A stretch of DNA of 64,000 nucleotides from Streptacidiphilus jeojiense (GTDB lineage Bacteria; Actinomycetota; Actinomycetes; Streptomycetales; Streptomycetaceae), in assembly GCF_000719095.1 (NCBI RefSeq), contig NZ_JOEH01000004.1, forward strand, positions 248,001 to 312,000, given 5' to 3'. The stretch's first letter is position 1; every line of letters starts with the position of its first letter. Positions 37,878 to 47,183 of this stretch are shown here, in pieces. Made by a program: the position numbers and the translations under genes. The notes under the pieces were generated by a model. It was not told the DNA's origin, searched no databases, and saw nothing but the letters and a program-made list of their open reading frames with translations.

Positions 37878-40800
37878 ATGCTTGAAATCAACGAACAGAA
37901 CGAAGAGAACGAACGAAGCGAAGCGGGGGGCACGGAGGCTGCGGCCCCCAAGGCCGCACCGCGCCGCCGCCGGGCGGCCAGCCGCCCGGCCGGACCGCCG
38001 CAGGGCGAGGGTGCCGAGGCCTCGGCCGGTACCGCCGCTGCCGCACCCGCCGCGGAGGAGGCCGCTCCGGCCGCAGAGCCGGTGAAGCGCGCCCGCCGCA
38101 CCCGCAAGAAGGCCGAGGCCGAGCCGGTCCTGGAGACCGTGGCCGAGGCCGCGACCGTCGACGCCCCCGCCGAGGAGGCGGCCCCGGCCGCAGAGCCGGT
38201 GAAGCGGGCCCGTCGGACCCGCAAGAAGGCCGAGGCCGAGCCGGTCGCGGTGGCCGAGCCGGTCGTCGAGGAGCCGGCACCGGCCCCCGCCGCCGAGGCG
38301 CCCGCGCCGGTCGCGGAGGCCCCTGCCGCCGTGGCCCCCGCCGCCGAGGAGCCCGTCGTCGAGGAGACGGCGGCCCCGCGCTCGCGCCGCCGGGCGGTCC
38401 GTCCGTCCACCGCAGTCTTCCAGGCCCCGGTGTTCCAGGAACCCGCAGAGATCGTGGTGCCGGCCCGTCCGGCCGTGCCGCAGGCCGCGTTCACCGCGCC
38501 GGCCGCCGAGAGCCCGGCCGAGGCCCCCGAGGACGGCCGCCGCCGCAACCGCCGCCGGGCCACCGCTCCGGTCGCCGCGCCCGCCGTGGACAGCGCCCCG
38601 GCCGAGGCCCCCGCCGTCGACGAGGCGACCGCGGCACCGGCCCGCCGCGGCAGCCGCCGCGCTTCCGCGCCGCCGCCGCCGAGCGCGCCCGCCGTGTTCC
38701 AGCAGTCCTCCGGCCGCGCCCCGCTGGGCGCCGACGAGCGCCGCGCGCCGGCCGCTCCGGTGCAGGCCCCGGTCGAGGAGCAGTCCACCGAGACCGCCGT
38801 CGACGAGTTCGACGCGCCGACCGGTCGTCGCCGCAACCGCCGCCGCGCGGTCTCCCCGGCCGCCACCTTCGAGGCCCCGCAGCCTTCCGTGGACGAGGAC
38901 GACACCGACCTCGACGACGCCGACGAGCTGGACGAGGACGAGCAGGACGGCATCGACCAGGACGGCATCGATCAAGACGCCGAGTCGGCCGAGGAGCAGG
39001 ACTCCCAGGACTCCGCCGCCGGCGACGACGAGGGCCGGCCCTCGCGCCGCCGCCGTCGCGGTGGCCGCCGTCGCCGTCGCGGTGACGGCGACGACTTCGA
39101 CGCCCCCGCCGCCGAGCGCGGCAGCGGCCAGTCCGGCGCCCAGGCGCAGGACGAGGACCACGAGGGCGACGACGAGGACGACGACGAGGACCTGGGCGAG
39201 GCGCTGTCCGCGTCCAGCCGCCGCCGTCGGCGCCGCCGCCGTCGCAGTGGTGACAGCGCCGCCGAGGTCGAGAGCGGAGCTCCCGGGGACGACCCCGAGC
39301 GCACCGTGGTGAAGGTCCGCGAGCCGCGCCGCCGTGGCTCCGCGGGCGCCGCTGACCGCGCCGACGCCCCGTTCGACCCGGACGAGGTGCAGTCCATCAA
39401 GGGCTCCACCCGACTGGAGGCGAAGAAGCAGCGCCGCCGCGAGGGCCGCGAGCAGGGCCGCCGCCGGGTGCCGATCATCACCGAGGCCGAGTTCCTGGCC
39501 CGCCGCGAGGCGGTCGAGCGGGTCATGGTGGTCCGTCAGAACGGCGAGCGCACCCAGATCGGCGTCCTCGAGGACGACGTGCTGGTGGAGCACTACGTCA
39601 ACAAGGAGCAGGCCACCTCCTACGTCGGAAACGTGTACCTGGGCAAGGTCCAGAACGTGCTGCCGTCGATGGAGGCCGCCTTCATCGACATCGGCAAGGG
39701 CCGCAACGCGGTGCTCTACGCCGGTGAGGTCAACTTCGGCGCCCTGGGCGTCAAGGGCGGACCGCGCCGGATCGAGTCGGTGCTGAAGTCCGGCCAGTCC
39801 GTGCTGGTGCAGGTCTCCAAGGACCCGATCGGCCACAAGGGCGCCCGGCTGACCAGCCAGATCTCGCTGCCCGGCCGCTACCTGGTGTACGTGCCCGAGG
39901 GCTCGATGACCGGGATCAGCCGCAAGCTGCCGGACACCGAGCGGGCCCGGCTGAAGAACATCCTGAAGAAGATCGTCCCCGACGACGCCGGCGTGATCGT
40001 GCGCACCGCCGCCGAGGGCGCCTCCGAGGACGAGCTGACCCGCGACGTCCAGCGGCTGCAGCAGCAGTGGGAGGACATCCAGAAGAAGGTCAGCAGCGGC
40101 AACGCGCCGACGCTGCTCTACGGCGAGCCGGACATGACCGTCCGGGTGGTCCGTGACATCTTCAACGAGGACTTCACCAAGGTCATCGTCTCCGGTGACA
40201 CCGCCTGGAAGACCATCCACGAGTACGTGGCCGGGGTCGCCCCGGACCTGGTGCCCCGGCTCCAGCGGTGGACCTCCGAGGTGGACGTCTTCGCGACGTA
40301 CCGCATCGACGAGCAGCTGATGAAGGCGCTGGACCGCAAGGTCTGGCTGCCCAGCGGCGGCTCGCTGGTGATCGACAAGACCGAGGCCATGGTCGTGGTC
40401 GACGTCAACACCGGGAAGTTCACCGGCCAGGGCGGCAACCTGGAGGAGACGGTCACCCGCAACAACATCGAGGCGGCCGAGGAGATCGTCCGTCAGCTGC
40501 GGCTGCGCGACCTCGGCGGCATCATCGTGATCGACTTCATCGACATGGTGCTGGAGTCCAACCGGGACCTGGTGCTGCGCCGGCTGCTGGAGTGCCTGGG
40601 CCGGGACCGGACCAAGCACCAGGTGGCCGAGGTCACCTCGCTGGGCCTGGTGCAGATGACCCGCAAGCGGGTCGGCCAGGGCCTGCTGGAGTCCTTCTCC
40701 GAGACCTGCGTGCACTGCAACGGACGCGGCGTCATCGTGCACATGGAGCAGGCACCGCCGCCGCCGAAGGGCTTCTCCGGACCGATGCACCTGGAGCAGG

Positions 40801-41624
40801 CCGCTCCGGTGGAGTCCGACGAGGACGCCCAGTCCGAGCACGGCAGCGGCAGCGGTGGCAGCAAGCGCCGCCGTCGCGGCCGGGGCGGGGACCAGGCGCA
40901 CCAGGCGGAGACGCCGGTGCGCGAGGAGACCCTGGAGGAGCTGGCCCAGGACCTGGTCTCCAACGGCCTGACGGCCGAGGACACCGCCGAGGCGGAGGAC
41001 CTGGAGATCGTGCTGCCCGAGCCGGTCGTCGTGGCCGAGGCGGTGGTGGAACCGGCCGTCGTCGTGGAGCCCGCTCCGGTGGACGCCGCGGTGCAGGCCG
41101 AGGCCGAGGAACTGGCCGAGGCCATGATCGAGTCCTCGGCCCGCCCGGCGCGCACCCGCCGCCGCGCGGTCCGCAAGGCGACCTCGCCGGCCGGACCGCC
41201 GGCCGCGCAGGAGGCGGCCGTGGTGGTCGTCCCGGCGCGGACGCCGGAGCCGGTCGAGGCAGCGCCCGAGGTCGCGGCGGCGCCGGAGCCGGTGGCTGTC
41301 GCCGAGCCGGTCGCCGAGCCCGAGCCGTTGGTGGAGCCGGTCACCGAGGCCGTCGTCGAGGAGGCGCCGGCCGAGGCCGCCGCCCCCGCGCCGCGCAAGC
41401 GTGCCCCCCGCAAGGCCGCGGCCAAGAAGACGGCGGCGGTCGAGGGCGAGTCGGCCGAGGAGAAGCCGGCCCCGGCCAAGAAGGCGGCGAAGAAGGCCGC
41501 GGCCGACAAGGCCCCGGCCAAGAAGACCGCGGCGAAGAAGGCGGCGGCCAAGAAGACCGCCACCAAGCGCGCCGCCAAGAAGACCGCGAGCGCTGACGCT
41601 CCCGCCCCCGAGGCGGCCGAGTAG
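37878..41624 (+). CDS. rng: ribonuclease E/G (RNase ES type)
   Basis: 1248 aa from ATG 37878 (GGGAGA 9 nt upstream; an ATG at 37857 adds 7). Residues 1 to about 530 are low complexity: Ala/Glu/Pro-rich with Arg clusters and acidic blocks, including two near-identical units AAPAAEPVKRARRTRKKAEAE. The catalytic core follows: S1 domain (VYLGKVQNVLPSMEAAFIDIG), metal-binding Asp in IIVIDFIDM, and the zinc-link CVHC. The C-terminus is again disordered, ending in Lys/Ala-rich repeats like histone H1. In Streptomyces the catalytic domain is flanked by scaffold arms, which bind RNA and PNPase; that is the layout seen here. Confidence 0.94.
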   Translation: MLEINEQNEENERSEAGGTEAAAPKAAPRRRRAASRPAGPPQGEGAEASAGTAAAAPAAEEAAPAAEPVKRARRTRKKAEAEPVLETVAEAATVDAPAEEAAPAAEPVKRARRTRKKAEAEPVAVAEPVVEEPAPAPAAEAPAPVAEAPAAVAPAAEEPVVEETAAPRSRRRAVRPSTAVFQAPVFQEPAEIVVPARPAVPQAAFTAPAAESPAEAPEDGRRRNRRRATAPVAAPAVDSAPAEAPAVDEATAAPARRGSRRASAPPPPSAPAVFQQSSGRAPLGADERRAPAAPVQAPVEEQSTETAVDEFDAPTGRRRNRRRAVSPAATFEAPQPSVDEDDTDLDDADELDEDEQDGIDQDGIDQDAESAEEQDSQDSAAGDDEGRPSRRRRRGGRRRRRGDGDDFDAPAAERGSGQSGAQAQDEDHEGDDEDDDEDLGEALSASSRRRRRRRRRSGDSAAEVESGAPGDDPERTVVKVREPRRRGSAGAADRADAPFDPDEVQSIKGSTRLEAKKQRRREGREQGRRRVPIITEAEFLARREAVERVMVVRQNGERTQIGVLEDDVLVEHYVNKEQATSYVGNVYLGKVQNVLPSMEAAFIDIGKGRNAVLYAGEVNFGALGVKGGPRRIESVLKSGQSVLVQVSKDPIGHKGARLTSQISLPGRYLVYVPEGSMTGISRKLPDTERARLKNILKKIVPDDAGVIVRTAAEGASEDELTRDVQRLQQQWEDIQKKVSSGNAPTLLYGEPDMTVRVVRDIFNEDFTKVIVSGDTAWKTIHEYVAGVAPDLVPRLQRWTSEVDVFATYRIDEQLMKALDRKVWLPSGGSLVIDKTEAMVVVDVNTGKFTGQGGNLEETVTRNNIEAAEEIVRQLRLRDLGGIIVIDFIDMVLESNRDLVLRRLLECLGRDRTKHQVAEVTSLGLVQMTRKRVGQGLLESFSETCVHCNGRGVIVHMEQAPPPPKGFSGPMHLEQAAPVESDEDAQSEHGSGSGGSKRRRRGRGGDQAHQAETPVREETLEELAQDLVSNGLTAEDTAEAEDLEIVLPEPVVVAEAVVEPAVVVEPAPVDAAVQAEAEELAEAMIESSARPARTRRRAVRKATSPAGPPAAQEAAVVVVPARTPEPVEAAPEVAAAPEPVAVAEPVAEPEPLVEPVTEAVVEEAPAEAAAPAPRKRAPRKAAAKKTAAVEGESAEEKPAPAKKAAKKAAADKAPAKKTAAKKAAAKKTATKRAAKKTASADAPAPEAAE

Positions 41625-41636
41625 CACCGCAGGCAC

Positions 41637-41690
41637 AGCCGCAGCCCGCACCTGTCCCCGAAACGGGGACAGGTGCGGGCTGCGGCTTTC
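41637..41690 (+). terminator. very long terminator after rng
   Basis: A perfect 24-bp stem (arms 41637-41660 and 41664-41687) closes on an AAA triloop and runs into TTT. It is the strongest hairpin in the window. Confidence 0.92.
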
Positions 41691-41720
41691 CCCGGCGGAC
41701 CCTGTCCCACCTGGGGCGGT

Positions 41721-41749
41721 TTGACCCGCAGGCCGTGGTTCCGTAGCCT
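41721..41749 (+). promoter_or_regulatory. promoter of rplU-rpmA
   Basis: TTGACC (41721-41726), 17-bp spacer, TAGCCT (41744-41749): a near-consensus vegetative promoter. It implies a leader of about 145 nt before rplU, long enough for ribosomal-protein feedback control. Confidence 0.7.
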
Positions 41750-41902
41750 TGACCCTCGGCGTGCTTTGCATTTCGGCACCGTCACGCCCAGCTCCTGAGC
41801 AACCACCTTCCGAGCCTCGCGCCCGGAAGAGGCCCCCTGCCGTTCCGCTGCGGGGAGTGCTGGCATCAGGGGCTCCGACCGAGTGATGAGAGTGGGTTCG
41901 CG

Positions 41903-42217
41903 GTGTACGCGATCGTGCGTAGCGGCGGTCGGCAGCACAAGGTTGCTGTCGGCGATGTGTTTGAGTCCGACAAGGTCGACGCCAAGGTCGGCGAGACCGT
42001 TGAGCTTTCGACGATCCTGGTCGTCGACGGTGACTCGGTCACCAGTGACCCGTGGGTCCTGGCAGGCGTGAAGGTCTCCGCCGAGGTTGTGGACCACCAC
42101 AAGGGCGAGAAGATCAACATCCAGAAGTACAAGAACAAGACCGGTTACCGCAAGCGCATGGGCCACCGTCAGCGCCACACCGCGCTCCGCGTGACCAGCA
42201 TCAACACCGCGAAGTAA
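41903..42217 (+). CDS. rplU: 50S ribosomal protein L21
   Basis: 104 aa. [20 protein letters not shown] and the C-terminal [15 protein letters not shown] [19 protein letters not shown] are diagnostic. GTG start. Codon use is strongly biased as expected for a ribosomal protein. rpmA follows 12 bp later. Confidence 0.98.
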   Translation: MYAIVRSGGRQHKVAVGDVFESDKVDAKVGETVELSTILVVDGDSVTSDPWVLAGVKVSAEVVDHHKGEKINIQKYKNKTGYRKRMGHRQRHTALRVTSINTAK

Positions 42218-42229
42218 GGGGAGGCGACA

Positions 42230-42484
42230 ATGGCTCACAAGAAGGGCGCAAGCTCTACTCGTAACGGTCGTGACTCGAACGCTCAGCGCCTCGGCGTCAA
42301 GCGTTTCGGCGGCCAGAAGGTCAACGCCGGCGAGATCCTGGTCCGCCAGCGCGGCACCCACTTCCACCCGGGTTCCGGCGTCGGCCGTGGCGGCGACGAC
42401 ACCCTGTTCGCGCTGAACGCCGGTGCGGTGGAGTTCGGTACCCACCGCGGCCGTCGCGTCGTGAACATCGTCCCGGTCGCCTGA
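42230..42484 (+). CDS. rpmA: 50S ribosomal protein L27
   Basis: 84 aa. [29 protein letters not shown] is the conserved N-terminus, whose tail reaches the peptidyl-transferase centre; no cleavable Firmicutes-type leader is present. GGGGAGG sits 7 nt before the ATG. Confidence 0.98.
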   Translation: MAHKKGASSTRNGRDSNAQRLGVKRFGGQKVNAGEILVRQRGTHFHPGSGVGRGGDDTLFALNAGAVEFGTHRGRRVVNIVPVA

Positions 42485-42519
42485 TCCAGGCCTGCCGTTG
42501 GATGAGCGCTGCAATCCCT

Positions 42520-42576
42520 CGGGGGGCGACCCCCCGAACCCCCGCGTGAACCCGCCTTGGCGGGCGCAGGCGGGTT
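42520..42576. repeat. second copy of the G/C-block repeat with adjoining hairpin
   Basis: 42520-42546 repeats the element at 19711-19737 with two differences. It is followed by AACCCGCC/GGCGGGTT (42549-42576), an 8-bp stem. Both lie between rpmA and its main terminator. Confidence 0.65.
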
Positions 42577-42607
42577 GGTGGCGCGCGGATTGCCAGTGCA
42601 ATACGTG

Positions 42608-42649
42608 ACACTGAGGGTGGATCGGAACATTCCGGTCCACCCTCGGTGT
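42608..42649 (+). terminator. terminator after rpmA
   Basis: A 19-bp to 20-bp stem with two G-T pairs (arms begin ACACTGAGGGTGGA and end CCACCCTCGGTGT) closing on a tetraloop, then TTTGC. It separates rplU-rpmA from obg. Confidence 0.85.
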
Positions 42650-42707
42650 TTGCACCACGGGTTTCCCGTTCGAACATTCCTGTTGCCTATCGAGAGGCGC
42701 TCCAACC

Positions 42708-44192
42708 ATGACCACCTTCGTGGACCGCGTCGAGCTGAATGTCGCCGCGGGTAACGGAGGCCACGGCTGCGCCTCCGTTCACCGGGAGAAGTTCAAGCCG
42801 CTGGGCGGCCCCGACGGGGGCAGCGGCGGCAAGGGCGGCGATGTGCTGCTCGTGGTCGACCCCCAGGTCACCACGCTGATCGAGTACCACCACCACCCGC
42901 ACCGCAGCGCCACCAACGGCAAGCCCGGGGCCGGTGACCACCGGACCGGCGGCGAGGGCAACGACCTGGTGCTGTCCGTGCCGGACGGCACCGTGGTGCT
43001 GGACAAGAAGGGCAACGTGCTGGCCGACCTGGTCGGCTTCGGCACCAGCTTCGTGGTCGCGGCCGGCGGCCGCGGCGGGCTCGGCAACGCCGCGCTGGCC
43101 TCCTCCCGGCGCAAGGCCCCCGGCTTCGCGCTGCTCGGCGAGCCCGGCGAGAGCCTGGACATCGTCCTGGAGCTCAAGTCCGTCGCCGACGTGGCCCTGG
43201 TGGGCTACCCCAGCGCCGGCAAGTCCTCGCTGATCTCGGTGCTCTCGGCCGCCAAGCCGAAGATCGCGGACTACCCCTTCACCACCCTGGTCCCCAACCT
43301 GGGCGTGGTCACCGCGGGCGACATCACCTACACCATCGCCGACGTGCCCGGGCTGATCCCCGGCGCCAGCCAGGGCAAGGGCCTCGGCCTGGAGTTCCTG
43401 CGCCACGTCGAGCGCTGCGAGGTGCTGGTGCACGTGCTGGACTGCGCCACCCTGGAGAACGACCGCGACCCGCTCTCCGACCTGGACACCATCGAGGCCG
43501 AACTGGCGCTCTACGGCGGCCTGGAGGACCGGCCCCGGCTGGTCGCGCTGAACAAGACCGACGTCCCGGACGGGCAGGACCTCGCCGACATCACCCGTGC
43601 CTCGCTGGAGGAGCGCGGCTACGAGGTGTTCGACGTCTCCGCGGTGTCCCGCAAGGGCCTGCGCGAGCTCAGCTTCGCCCTGGCCAGGATCGTCGCCGAG
43701 GCCCGCGCGGCCAAGCCGGTCGAGGAGGTCACCCGGGTGGTGCTGCGGCCCACCGCCGTGGACGACGCCGGCTTCACCGTCAGCTGGGACGCCCAGGAGC
43801 AGGTCTACCGGGTGCGCGGCAGCAAGCCCGAGCGCTGGATCAGGCAGACCGACTTCTCCAACGACGAGGCCGTCGGCTACCTCGCGGACCGGCTGGCCCG
43901 GTTGGGCGTCGAGGTCGAGCTGGCCAAGGCCGGGGCCAAGGAGGGCGACCCGGTCGCCATCGGCAGCCCCGACAACGCCGTGGTCTTCGACTGGGAGCCC
44001 AGCATGGCCGCCGGCGCGGAGATGCTCGGCCGCCGCGGCGAGGACCACCGCTTCGAGTCGCCGCGTGACGCGGTCACCCGCCGGCGCGAGAAGGAGGCCG
44101 TCCGCGACGACGCCGCCTCCGAGTTCGCCCGGTTCGACCCGCTGCCGCGCCGCGAGATCGAGCCCGCCGCCGAAGAGTTCGAGGACAACTGA
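42708..44192 (+). CDS. obg: GTPase Obg
   Basis: 494 aa. The Gly-rich Obg fold ([24 protein letters not shown] to about 155) precedes the G domain with Walker [10 protein letters not shown] at 166, switch [16 protein letters not shown] and NKTD. A C-terminal OCT domain (about 335-420) and a charged tail follow. Obg acts in late 50S assembly; in S. coelicolor it influences the onset of sporulation. It starts a run with add 5 bp downstream. Confidence 0.96.
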   Translation: MTTFVDRVELNVAAGNGGHGCASVHREKFKPLGGPDGGSGGKGGDVLLVVDPQVTTLIEYHHHPHRSATNGKPGAGDHRTGGEGNDLVLSVPDGTVVLDKKGNVLADLVGFGTSFVVAAGGRGGLGNAALASSRRKAPGFALLGEPGESLDIVLELKSVADVALVGYPSAGKSSLISVLSAAKPKIADYPFTTLVPNLGVVTAGDITYTIADVPGLIPGASQGKGLGLEFLRHVERCEVLVHVLDCATLENDRDPLSDLDTIEAELALYGGLEDRPRLVALNKTDVPDGQDLADITRASLEERGYEVFDVSAVSRKGLRELSFALARIVAEARAAKPVEEVTRVVLRPTAVDDAGFTVSWDAQEQVYRVRGSKPERWIRQTDFSNDEAVGYLADRLARLGVEVELAKAGAKEGDPVAIGSPDNAVVFDWEPSMAAGAEMLGRRGEDHRFESPRDAVTRRREKEAVRDDAASEFARFDPLPRREIEPAAEEFEDN

Positions 44193-44197
44193 CCAGC

Positions 44198-45229
44198 ATG
44201 AGCACCACGCACCGGGCGCCGCACGACGCGGCGCCGCACACCCCGCTGCCCAAGGCCGAGCTGCACCTGCACATCGAGGGCACCCTGGAGCCCGAGCTGG
44301 CCTTCGCGCTGGCCGAGCGCAACGGCATCGACCTGCCGTACGCGACGCCGGAGGAGCTGCGCTCCGCCTACGCCTTCAGCGACCTGCAGTCGTTCCTGGA
44401 CCTGTACTACCGGCTGACCGCGGTGCTGCAGACCGAGCAGGACTTCGCCGACCTGGCCGAGGCCTACCTGGAGCGCGCCGCGGCGCAGGGCGTGCGGCAC
44501 GCCGAGATCTTCTTCGACCCGCAGGCGCACACCGCCCGCGGCGTGGACATCGGCACGGTGATCCGGGGGCTGACCTCGGCGCTGGACACCAGCCGGGAGC
44601 GCCACGGCGTCTCCACCGGACTGATCCTCAGCTTCCTGCGCGACCTCTCCGCCGAGGACGCGCTGCGGACCCTCGCCGACGCCGCCCCGTACCTGGACCG
44701 GATCTCGGCCGTCGGCCTGGACTCCGCCGAGGTCGGCCACCCGCCGGCCAAGTTCACCGAGGTGTACGCCGAGGCCAAGCGGCTCGGCCTGCGCCTGGTC
44801 GCGCACGCGGGGGAGGAGGGCCCGCCCTCCTACATCACCGAGGCGCTGGACCTGCTCGGCGTCGAGCGGATCGACCACGGCATCCGCTGCCTGGAGGACG
44901 AGGCGCTGGTGGCCCGGCTGGTGGCGGAGCAGATCCCGCTGACCGTCTGCCCCTTCTCCAACGTCCGGCTGCGCTGCGTGGACCGGCTGGAGGAGCACCC
45001 GCTGCCGGCGATGCTGGCGGCCGGGCTGCTGGTCACCGTCAACTCCGACGACCCGTCCTACTTCGGCGGCTACGTCGAGGACAACTACCGGGGGCTGCGT
45101 ACCGCCCTCGGGCTGACGGACGATCAACTGCGGCTGCTGGCGCGGAACTCCTTCAAGGCGTCGTTCCTGGACGAGGACCGCAGGGCGGAACTGCTGGCCG
45201 AGCTGGACGCGCACGGTCCCACCGGCTGA
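44198..45229 (+). CDS. add: adenosine deaminase
   Basis: 343 aa TIM-barrel metalloenzyme. HLHIEGTLEP holds the first zinc ligands, VAHAGEEGPP the next His and catalytic Glu, and VNSDDPSYFGG the zinc Asp pair. It converts adenosine to inosine. The ATG lies 5 bp after obg, so it is probably cotranscribed with it. Confidence 0.93.
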   Translation: MSTTHRAPHDAAPHTPLPKAELHLHIEGTLEPELAFALAERNGIDLPYATPEELRSAYAFSDLQSFLDLYYRLTAVLQTEQDFADLAEAYLERAAAQGVRHAEIFFDPQAHTARGVDIGTVIRGLTSALDTSRERHGVSTGLILSFLRDLSAEDALRTLADAAPYLDRISAVGLDSAEVGHPPAKFTEVYAEAKRLGLRLVAHAGEEGPPSYITEALDLLGVERIDHGIRCLEDEALVARLVAEQIPLTVCPFSNVRLRCVDRLEEHPLPAMLAAGLLVTVNSDDPSYFGGYVEDNYRGLRTALGLTDDQLRLLARNSFKASFLDEDRRAELLAELDAHGPTG

Positions 45230-45310
45230 AACGAAGATGAGTGCGGTGTCCGGTTCGCGTACATTGCTGCGCGGCGGACGACACCACTGACGATCCCGGG
45301 AGCGGACGAC

Positions 45311-46450
45311 GTGACAGGCAGCCTGCGGGAGGACGTGCTCAAGGCGCGCCGGATCGTCGTCAAGGTCGGCTCCTCCTCGCTGACCACCGCGTCCGGCGGG
45401 CTGGACGCGGACCGGGTGGACGCCCTGGTCGACGTCCTCGCCAAGACCCGGGGCGAGGGCGCCGAGGTGGTGCTGGTCTCCTCCGGGGCCATCGCCGCCG
45501 GGCTGGCCCCGCTGGGGCTGGCCAAGCGGCCCAGCGACCTGGCCCGGCAGCAGGCCGCCGCCAGCGTCGGCCAGGGCCTGCTGATGGCCCGCTACACCGC
45601 CTCCTTCGCCCGCTACGGGCTGCGCGCCGGGCAGGTGCTGCTCACCGCCGAGGACGCCAGCAGGCGCGCGCACTACCGCAACGCCTACCGCACCCTGGAG
45701 CAGCTGCTGGTGATGGGCGCGGTGCCGGTGGTCAACGAGAACGACACCGTGGCCACCGCCGAGATCAAGTTCGGCGACAACGACCGGCTCGCCGCGATCG
45801 TGGCCCACCTGGTCCGCGCCGACCTGCTGGTGCTGCTCTCGGACGTGGACGGCCTCTACGACGGCGATCCGGGTAAGCCGGGCAGCAGCCGGATCGAGGA
45901 GGTGCACGGTCCCGAGGACCTGGCCGGGGTGGAGATCGGCACCGCCGGGAAGGCCGGGGTGGGCACCGGCGGCATGGTCACCAAGGTCGACGCGGCCCGG
46001 ATCGCCACCGGCGCGGGCATCCCGGTGGTGCTGACCGCCGCCCGGCACGCCGCCGACGCGCTGGCCGGGCGGGGCACCGGCACGCTGTTCCACCGCACCG
46101 GGCGGCGCTCCGCCGACCGGCTGCTGTGGCTGGAGCACGCCAGCGCGCCGCGTGGCGCCGTGCGCCTGGACGCCGGGGCGGTCCGGGCCGTGGTGGAACG
46201 CCGAACCTCGCTGCTGGCCGCCGGTGTCACCGGAGTTGAGGGCAAGTTCGCTGCGGGCGATCCGGTGGACCTTCTTGACGAAAACGGCCACATCGTGGCG
46301 CGAGGGCTGGTCAACTTTGATGTAAGGGAGCTTCCCAGGCTGCTGGGGAGGTCCACCCGGGACCTGGCACGGGAGCTGGGTCCCGAGTACGAGCGCGAGG
46401 TGGTGCACCGCGACGACCTGGTGGTGCTCCCGGACGCCCGGGAGCACTGA
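45311..46450 (+). CDS. proB: glutamate 5-kinase with PUA domain
   Basis: 379 aa. The amino-acid kinase domain has KVGSSSLTT, SSGAIAAGL and NENDTVATAEIKFGDNDRL; VDGLYDGDP marks the nucleotide site. The C-terminal 80 residues (RGAVRLDAGAVRAVVE, FAAGDPVDLLDENGH) are a PUA domain. It performs the first step of proline synthesis and is normally inhibited by proline. GTG start. proA follows after one small gene. Confidence 0.96.
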   Translation: MTGSLREDVLKARRIVVKVGSSSLTTASGGLDADRVDALVDVLAKTRGEGAEVVLVSSGAIAAGLAPLGLAKRPSDLARQQAAASVGQGLLMARYTASFARYGLRAGQVLLTAEDASRRAHYRNAYRTLEQLLVMGAVPVVNENDTVATAEIKFGDNDRLAAIVAHLVRADLLVLLSDVDGLYDGDPGKPGSSRIEEVHGPEDLAGVEIGTAGKAGVGTGGMVTKVDAARIATGAGIPVVLTAARHAADALAGRGTGTLFHRTGRRSADRLLWLEHASAPRGAVRLDAGAVRAVVERRTSLLAAGVTGVEGKFAAGDPVDLLDENGHIVARGLVNFDVRELPRLLGRSTRDLARELGPEYEREVVHRDDLVVLPDAREH

Positions 46451-46558
46451 ACGGGGCCGTCCTGACAGCGTTGTCCGAACCGCACCGTTGCCAACTGCAC
46501 CGTTGCGAGCAGCACCGCCCGAACTGCACCGCCCGAGATCGTCGACAGGAGGCCGCCG

Positions 46559-47050
46559 GTGGGACGCAGGCGCCAGGGTGCGAGATCGGCGGGGACAGCT
46601 GATCCGGTGCTCACCAGTATCAACGGGGGCGCGTCGCGGACCGCGCGCGCCGATGGCGCAACCCAAGACGCCCCCGGCCCGTCGGCCTCCGTGGAGGAGG
46701 ACAGCAGCCGGTCCCGGCTCTGGCACGTCGTGCTCAGCGTGGCCGGTCCGGCCACCCCGCTGACCGAGCTCAAACGCGGCCTGGAACAGCTGGCCCACGA
46801 CCACACGCCCTTCCTGACCGCGCGCTACGCCGCCGACCACGGCGAGATCCGCTACTGGGAGCAGGCCGAGGACCTCCAGGACGCGGCGGCGATGGCGCTG
46901 CGGCTGTGGGGCGAGCACAAGGCCACCGCACAGCTGCCGCCCTGGGAGATCGTCGGCCTGGAGGTGGTGGACCGGCCGACCTACCACAAGCGGATAGCGG
47001 AGGGGTACGGGGAGTCGCGGGCCTTCCTCGGCGGGGTGCACCCGTACTGA
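46559..47050 (+). CDS. conserved unknown protein between proB and proA
   Basis: 163 aa. GTG 46559 has a perfect AGGAGG 6 nt upstream. The first 50 residues are polar and poorly structured. The core (about 53-163) begins [20 protein letters not shown] and continues with [29 protein letters not shown] and [19 protein letters not shown], ending GVHPY. It looks like an alpha/beta fold of unknown role that I recall as conserved in streptomycetes. No catalytic motif is recognised. Its place inside the proline genes does not by itself imply a role in proline synthesis. Confidence 0.75.
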   Translation: MGRRRQGARSAGTADPVLTSINGGASRTARADGATQDAPGPSASVEEDSSRSRLWHVVLSVAGPATPLTELKRGLEQLAHDHTPFLTARYAADHGEIRYWEQAEDLQDAAAMALRLWGEHKATAQLPPWEIVGLEVVDRPTYHKRIAEGYGESRAFLGGVHPY

Positions 47051-47077
47051 GCCCCGTACTGAGCCCCGCAGTGAGCC
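47042..47077. repeat. three 12-bp tandem repeats over a stop codon
   Basis: CCGTACTGAGCC occurs twice and CCGCAGTGAGCC once in tandem. Each unit carries a TGA in the same frame as the end of the upstream gene, giving three stops in a row. Confidence 0.8.
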
Positions 47078-47183
47078 CCGCGGCCGTCCTCGGGGCCCGT
47101 CGCTGCCGGGGAAGTCGCCGGGATCTTCTCATTCCTCGGGAGGACCCGCTGCCCGCCCGCCCCGGGCGGCTACGCTTTCCGCC

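Noticed and set aside
38050..39300. DNA repeat array in the first third of rng
   Set aside because: The repeats are coding low complexity (Ala/Glu/Pro and Arg clusters) that keep the frame; no CRISPR-like spacing exists.
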